Made by a program: the position numbers and the translations under genes. From Massilia glaciei (lineage in GTDB: Bacteria > Pseudomonadota > Gammaproteobacteria > Burkholderiales > Burkholderiaceae_D), in assembly GCF_003011895.2 (NCBI RefSeq), contig NZ_PXWF02000314.1:1-64000 (forward strand): a DNA stretch of 64,000 nucleotides, in the 5' to 3' direction. Below are positions 60,056 to 64,000 of the stretch, in pieces; the stretch's first letter is position 1, and every line of letters starts with the position of its first letter. The notes under the pieces were generated by a model. That model did no database searches, was not told the origin of the DNA, and worked only from the letters and a program-made list of their open reading frames with translations.

Positions 60056-61905
60056 CTCCCATCGACCTGTTGATTTTCCGATTTCTGTTGGCCAGTTGCG
60101 GCTGCGTGGCCGCGGGACTGGGCGTGTGGGCGGTGACGGCGCTTTGCCGCCGCCTGCCCGATTTCCCGATGCAACGATCGATGTGGCTGCTAAGCCAGAT
60201 CACGGTGGTGGCGACGTTTTTGGTGATTCTGCTGCCGCACAGTGAACGGCTGCGAGTGGTGCCGCCGATCGACATCGAGCTTGCAACGCAGGCGCAGTCG
60301 GTTGCCCCGGAGACGACCGCGGCACTGGCGGCGGCGCCTGCCACCGGCGCTGCCAGTGCCACGCCCCCGGAGACGGTCGAGCGTTCCTGGCTGGTCCTGG
60401 GCGCACAAACCTGGCTGCTGGTGTATCTGCTCGGCCTTGGCTACTCGCTCATCAGGCTGTTGCAGGCGCGGCGCATGTTGAACGGCCTGGCCGCCGCCGG
60501 ATGCCGAGTGAGCGCCCTCGACCAACATCATGCGCTTGCCGGTGCGCTCGCGGGCGCGCCCGCGGTGGCGGTCATCGAAGTCGACGCGCCCATTTCGCCC
60601 ATGCTGTTCGGCCTGTTCAGGCCGCGCCTGCTGTTGCCGCGGCATTTGCGTGGGCTTGAGGTGTTGCAGCAGCAAATGATCGTCGAGCATGAACTCACCC
60701 ATCTGCGGCGGCGCGACCTGCAATGGATGACCGCCGGCATCTTCCTCCAGACACTGCTCTGGTTCAATCCCTTCATGCGGCTGTTGCGCGAGAACCTGTC
60801 ATGGGCGCAAGAGCTTGGATGCGACCGCGACGTGCTGCGTGACCGCCCGCGGGCGCAACGCAAGGCGTATGCGGCTGCGCTTGTGGCGCAACTAAAAATG
60901 CAGCACCACTCGGTCAGAACGGCACTGGCTTTCGGCGGTGTCAGCGCGAGTACGCTGGCAGGCCGGATCGCGCTGATCCGCGAACCGGTGACTGGCTCGC
61001 GGGGCCGGGGGGCGCGCATTGCCGCGCTGGGCGGTCTGGCGGGCATTTTTGTCGGCAGCCTCGCCTTCCAACCTGCGCTTGCCTGGCGCATCGATCCGGT
61101 GCCGGAGCTTGCGCCCCCTACGCTCGCAAAAACGCCTTGGCCTTTCAACGATGCCGCGCCCCCGGCGGCGCTCAACTGCACCGCATTGGTTGATGCCGCC
61201 AGCGGCAGGCGGCTGGTCCACGAGGGCCGGTGCGACGAGCGCGTCACGCCGGCATCGACATTCAATATCGTTGTCAGCCTGATGGGCTATGACAGTGGAA
61301 TCCTGCGCGACGAGCACGCGCCCGCGTTGCCATTCAAGGCCGGCTATCCCGCCTGGATACCATCGTGGCGCGCGACGACCGACCCGACCAGCTGGATCAG
61401 CAATTCGGTCGTCTGGTACGCCCAGCAGGTCACGTCCAAACTTGGCGCCGAACGCTTCCAGGGCTATATAAAAAGCTTCGATTACGGGAACGGTGATGTA
61501 ACCGGCGATCCCGGCAAAAATAACGGTCTCACGCTTTCATGGGTCGGCTCGAGCCTAAAAATTTCGCCGGTCGAACAGGTGGCTTTCCTGAGGAAGCTCG
61601 TGAACAGACAGCTCCCGTTGACGCCGAAAGCGTATGACATGACGACCCGCATCTTGACGTCCGAGACCTTGGCTAATGGCTGGGTGGTCCACGGTAAAAC
61701 CGGCACCGCGTATCCGGTCCTGCCTGATGGCAAGGATGACAGAAAACGCCAATACGGCTGGTATGTTGGCTGGGCACAGAAGGGCGAACGCACCGTGGTT
61801 TTCGCCCGCCTGGCGCTCGATCAAAAACAGGAAACCAGCGCGGCGGGTCCCCGCGTAAAGCAAGCCTTCCTGCGCGATCTGTCAGCGTGGTCGGCCGCGC
61901 TTTAA
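60052..61905 (+). CDS. blaR: BlaR-type M56 metallopeptidase fused to a class D-like beta-lactam sensor domain
   Basis: The 617-residue protein has N-terminal membrane helices and an M56 peptidase domain with the zinc motif HELTH (213-217) in the EHELTHLRRRDL signature. A hydrophobic helix near residues 325-345 leads to a periplasmic domain like a class D (OXA) beta-lactamase. The domain has PASTFN (Ser402), SVV, the YGN motif in SFDYGNGD and KTG in HGKTGTAYP. The active-site lysine of the usual STFK motif is Asn405, so turnover is unlikely and a sensor role fits. It overlaps blaI and is followed 22 bp later by a class C beta-lactamase. Confidence 0.85.
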   Translation: MTPIDLLIFRFLLASCGCVAAGLGVWAVTALCRRLPDFPMQRSMWLLSQITVVATFLVILLPHSERLRVVPPIDIELATQAQSVAPETTAALAAAPATGAASATPPETVERSWLVLGAQTWLLVYLLGLGYSLIRLLQARRMLNGLAAAGCRVSALDQHHALAGALAGAPAVAVIEVDAPISPMLFGLFRPRLLLPRHLRGLEVLQQQMIVEHELTHLRRRDLQWMTAGIFLQTLLWFNPFMRLLRENLSWAQELGCDRDVLRDRPRAQRKAYAAALVAQLKMQHHSVRTALAFGGVSASTLAGRIALIREPVTGSRGRGARIAALGGLAGIFVGSLAFQPALAWRIDPVPELAPPTLAKTPWPFNDAAPPAALNCTALVDAASGRRLVHEGRCDERVTPASTFNIVVSLMGYDSGILRDEHAPALPFKAGYPAWIPSWRATTDPTSWISNSVVWYAQQVTSKLGAERFQGYIKSFDYGNGDVTGDPGKNNGLTLSWVGSSLKISPVEQVAFLRKLVNRQLPLTPKAYDMTTRILTSETLANGWVVHGKTGTAYPVLPDGKDDRKRQYGWYVGWAQKGERTVVFARLALDQKQETSAAGPRVKQAFLRDLSAWSAAL

Positions 61906-61927
61906 ATACACTCTCCCACGACAAAAA

Positions 61928-63094
61928 ATGACAATCCTAAACCGCAGCCTCGCAATCGCCCTCGTTTCGACTTGCTTCCTTCCCTGCACCAGCTGGGCCG
62001 CCGACGATTCCGCCAGGATCCGCGCGATCGTCGATAATGCGATCGGCCCGGTCATGGCCGAACACGACGTGCCCGGCATGGCGGTCGCCGTCACGGTCGA
62101 CGGCCGATCCTATTTCTTCAATTACGGCGTCGCTTCGCGGGAGAAGAACACGCCCGTCAGCGAGGCAACCCTGTTCGAGCTCGGATCCGTCAGCAAGACT
62201 TTGACAGGCACGCTGGCCGCCTATGCGCAGGTGCTCGGAAAACTATCGTTGACCGACCATCCCGGCAAGTACATCCCACAGCTTAGGGGCAGCCCGATCG
62301 ACAAGGCGAGCCTGATCAATATCGGCACCTACACGGCGGGCGGGTTGCCGCAGCAATTTCCCGATGAGATCTCGAAAGATGATCAGATAAACGCCTATTT
62401 CCGGGATTGGAAACCGGACGCCGCTGCCGGCACGCAACGCACATATTCGAATCCGAGCATCGGCCTGCTCGGGCACATCACCAGCCTCGCCCTGAAGCGC
62501 GATTTTGCCGACGCCATGGAAACCGCGCTTTTCCCGCAGCTTGGCCTGCGCCACAGCTATATCCGCGTACCGGACGGCGCGAAGGCCGACTATGCGTGGG
62601 GATACAGCAAGTCGAACAAACCCATCCGCGTGAACCCCGACGTGTTCGATGACGAGGCGTATGGCGTCAAGTCGTCGTCCGCCGACATGATCCGCTTCGT
62701 GCAGTTGAACATCGCACCAAGCCGGCTGGAGGCGCCGATGCGGCGCGCCGTCGAGGCCACCCATGTGGGCCACTTCAGGGTGGGCGATATGGTGCAGGGG
62801 CTCGGCTGGGAGCAGTATGCCTACCCCATCGCCCTCGATCGTCTGCTGGCCGGCAACTCGCGCATCATGAGTTCGGAACCCAACGCCGCGCAGCCGCTCA
62901 CGCCGCCGGAGGCGCCGTCCGGACCGACCTTGTTCAACAAGACCGGATCGACCGGCGGATTCGGCAACTACGTCGCTTTCGTGCCGGCGGAAAAGATCGG
63001 CATCGTGATGCTGGCGAACAAGAGCTTGCCGGGCCCCGCCCGCATCAAGGCAGCCCACGCGATCCTGGAGCAACTCGTCGAGAAAAATCCGTAG
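61928..63094 (+). CDS. ampC: Class C (AmpC-type) beta-lactamase
   Basis: The 388-residue product has a signal peptide (MTILNRSLAIALVSTCFLPC, ending SWAA). Class C motifs are all present: SVSK with nucleophile Ser87 and Lys90, YSN in RTYSNPS, and KTG in FNKTGSTGGFG. It is expected to hydrolyse cephalosporins in the periplasm. There is no ampR beside it; control probably comes from the adjacent BlaI and BlaR. Size is normal. Confidence 0.9.
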   Translation: MTILNRSLAIALVSTCFLPCTSWAADDSARIRAIVDNAIGPVMAEHDVPGMAVAVTVDGRSYFFNYGVASREKNTPVSEATLFELGSVSKTLTGTLAAYAQVLGKLSLTDHPGKYIPQLRGSPIDKASLINIGTYTAGGLPQQFPDEISKDDQINAYFRDWKPDAAAGTQRTYSNPSIGLLGHITSLALKRDFADAMETALFPQLGLRHSYIRVPDGAKADYAWGYSKSNKPIRVNPDVFDDEAYGVKSSSADMIRFVQLNIAPSRLEAPMRRAVEATHVGHFRVGDMVQGLGWEQYAYPIALDRLLAGNSRIMSSEPNAAQPLTPPEAPSGPTLFNKTGSTGGFGNYVAFVPAEKIGIVMLANKSLPGPARIKAAHAILEQLVEKNP

Positions 63095-63391
63095 GCAACA
63101 TACCTTGGATCAAAAGGCGCGACGCGCGAACCATCCCCGCCCATCTGCCTGACCGACGACGCGCCCGACGCCGAGGCGTCGTGCGATCACTGTCGCGCCA
63201 AGCTTCTCCTCGACGCCCTGGCGCTGCACTTCGAGGAGTTCCCCCTCAATCCCACAGCGTCAAACCACGACATCGCCGAAAAAATTGAGGCCCGGGCGGG
63301 ACTTCCCCCTCCAGGGATTCATGCGTGTTGGCTGGCGCATCCACATTGCCCAAGGCCGTGTGAACCACAAGCTTTGCCGTCATCACGATGA
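63095..63391 (+). other. Open stretch downstream of ampC, possible gene remnant
   Basis: The ampC frame stays open for 98 codons after the ampC stop, up to TGA at 63389-63391. Codon use (G/C at third positions) looks coding, and it contains a CDHC pair (PDAEASCDHCRAKLLLDALA). It has no ATG or GTG start and no family was recognised. It may be a decayed gene fragment or chance. The remaining 63392-63522 holds a promoter. Confidence 0.3.
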
Positions 63392-63424
63392 CGTTGGACT
63401 TGGTGCGTGGATAGTTTCATTAAG

Positions 63425-63456
63425 TTGACGAAAATATATTTGACTGTTATAGTCAA
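63425..63456 (+). promoter_or_regulatory. Promoter with dyad over the -10, upstream of the CPBP gene
   Basis: TTGACG (63425-63430), 17-bp spacer, TATAGT (63448-63453). The dyad TTGACT-gttat-AGTCAA (63440-63456) covers the -10, so a repressor site is likely. The CPBP gene starts 67 bp after it. Confidence 0.6.
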
Positions 63457-63522
63457 CTACATCACCACCCAACTACATAAGCACATAAGCGCAGCGCACT
63501 GCGAAAAACAGCGAGCCCGTCC

Positions 63523-64000
63523 ATGACCACACTTTCTACGCCGTCCAGCGCGCTGCAACGCGTGCTGGCCTTTCCAGTGACTCGCATCATCATTGCCTTC
63601 TTTTGCGTCATGGTTCCCTTCCTGCTGGTTCAGGGTATCGCATTCAAACTACTCGAGCACAAATCGCTGGTAGTCAAAGTCTGCCAGTTTCTTGGCATCT
63701 GCTGCTCCTACGCCTTGTATTGCTACTACGTGCACAAGGTCGAAAAGCGCGACGTGAGCGAACTGTCGCACGATAACGCCGCCCGTGAGTTTTTTGGCGG
63801 CGCATTCATCGGTGCCTTGCTGATTGGGTCGATCATGGCCGTGCTGGCCGTACTCGGCGCCTATCACGTCAACGCCATCAACAGCCCCTCGGTCATGGTC
63901 GCGCCACTAATCATGCATCTGACCGTCGGGATGCTGGAGGAATTGCTGATGCGCGCCATTTTCTTCCGCATCATCGAGCGCTCACTCGGCAGCGTCATCG
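63523..64000 (+). CDS. CPBP-family intramembrane metalloprotease (partial)
   Basis: The frame begins MTTLSTPSSALQRVLAFPVT and runs off the window end after at least 159 residues. Several membrane helices are visible (IIIAFFCVMVPFLLVQGIAF, GALLIGSIMAVLAVLGAY). The CPBP signature EELLMRAIFFRIIE (EExxxR) lies near residue 140. In bacteria such proteins (CAAX-like) are intramembrane proteases, often with immunity or processing roles. The second motif would lie beyond the edge. Confidence 0.8.
   Translation, partial: MTTLSTPSSALQRVLAFPVTRIIIAFFCVMVPFLLVQGIAFKLLEHKSLVVKVCQFLGICCSYALYCYYVHKVEKRDVSELSHDNAAREFFGGAFIGALLIGSIMAVLAVLGAYHVNAINSPSVMVAPLIMHLTVGMLEELLMRAIFFRIIERSLGSVI

Overview
The window is 64 kb of GC-rich chromosomal DNA from a Gram-negative bacterium. 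Gene content and order point to a betaproteobacterium of the Burkholderiales, most likely Oxalobacteraceae (a Massilia/Duganella/Janthinobacterium-like organism). The main clue is the uninterrupted run gltB-gltD, mlaFEDACB, yadGH-type ABC exporter, bolA, murA, hisGD-hisCBHAFIE, HIT protein, tatABC. The genus is inferred from this layout and was not tested by any search.

Layout. 1-2.6 kb: a small periplasmic phosphate-binding-like protein, a porin-like gene broken by two in-frame stop codons, and a REP-associated tyrosine transposase (RAYT) unit framed by two nested pairs of inverted repeats. 2.7-9 kb: glutamate synthase large and small subunits. 9.2-13.4 kb: a complete Mla phospholipid-transport operon. 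13.5-16.8 kb: a YadGH-type ABC exporter, a BolA/IbaG protein and MurA. 16.9-24.6 kb: the histidine pathway, with an orphan DNA methyltransferase translationally coupled between hisD and hisC. 24.6-26.7 kb: a HIT protein and the Tat translocase. 26.9-37.5 kb (minus strand): small conserved proteins, an alpha/beta hydrolase, a DUF885 metallopeptidase-like lipoprotein-free secreted protein, a PH-domain membrane protein, a very large SNF2-family helicase and an S9 peptidase. 37.6-41.5 kb: hemE and priA, separated by 730 bp carrying a dense DnaA-box cluster and an 18 percent GC stretch, which looks like a replication origin or DnaA-titration site. 41.5-46.2 kb: a REP array, a dihydrolipoamide-dehydrogenase-like enzyme, two small genes flanked by inverted copies of a 167-bp palindromic element, and modA-modB without modC. 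46.3-53.7 kb: Rep helicase, repeat-rich intergenic DNA, SlyX and two tandem M3 oligopeptidases. 53.8-59.3 kb: VF530, DUF4404, an LRR-protein kinase with a REP-like insertion in its coding sequence, a frameshifted second DUF885 gene and a tandem pair of BamE-like lipoproteins (the first frameshifted). 59.6-63.1 kb: a beta-lactam response cassette blaI, blaR with a class D-like sensor domain, and a class C beta-lactamase. 63.5 kb to the end: the start of a CPBP membrane protease.

How it works together. Left of about 38 kb the window is mostly core metabolism and envelope upkeep (nitrogen assimilation, lipid asymmetry, peptidoglycan precursor, histidine, protein export). Right of 41 kb it becomes accessory: repeats, broken genes and a self-contained antibiotic-response unit. 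The points most worth a second look are the DnaA-box cluster between hemE and priA, the 167-bp elements whose ends form stop codons, the methyltransferase inside the his operon, and the beta-lactam sensor whose class D motif reads STFN instead of STFK. All identities come from reading translated sequence and recalling family motifs; no database search was made.
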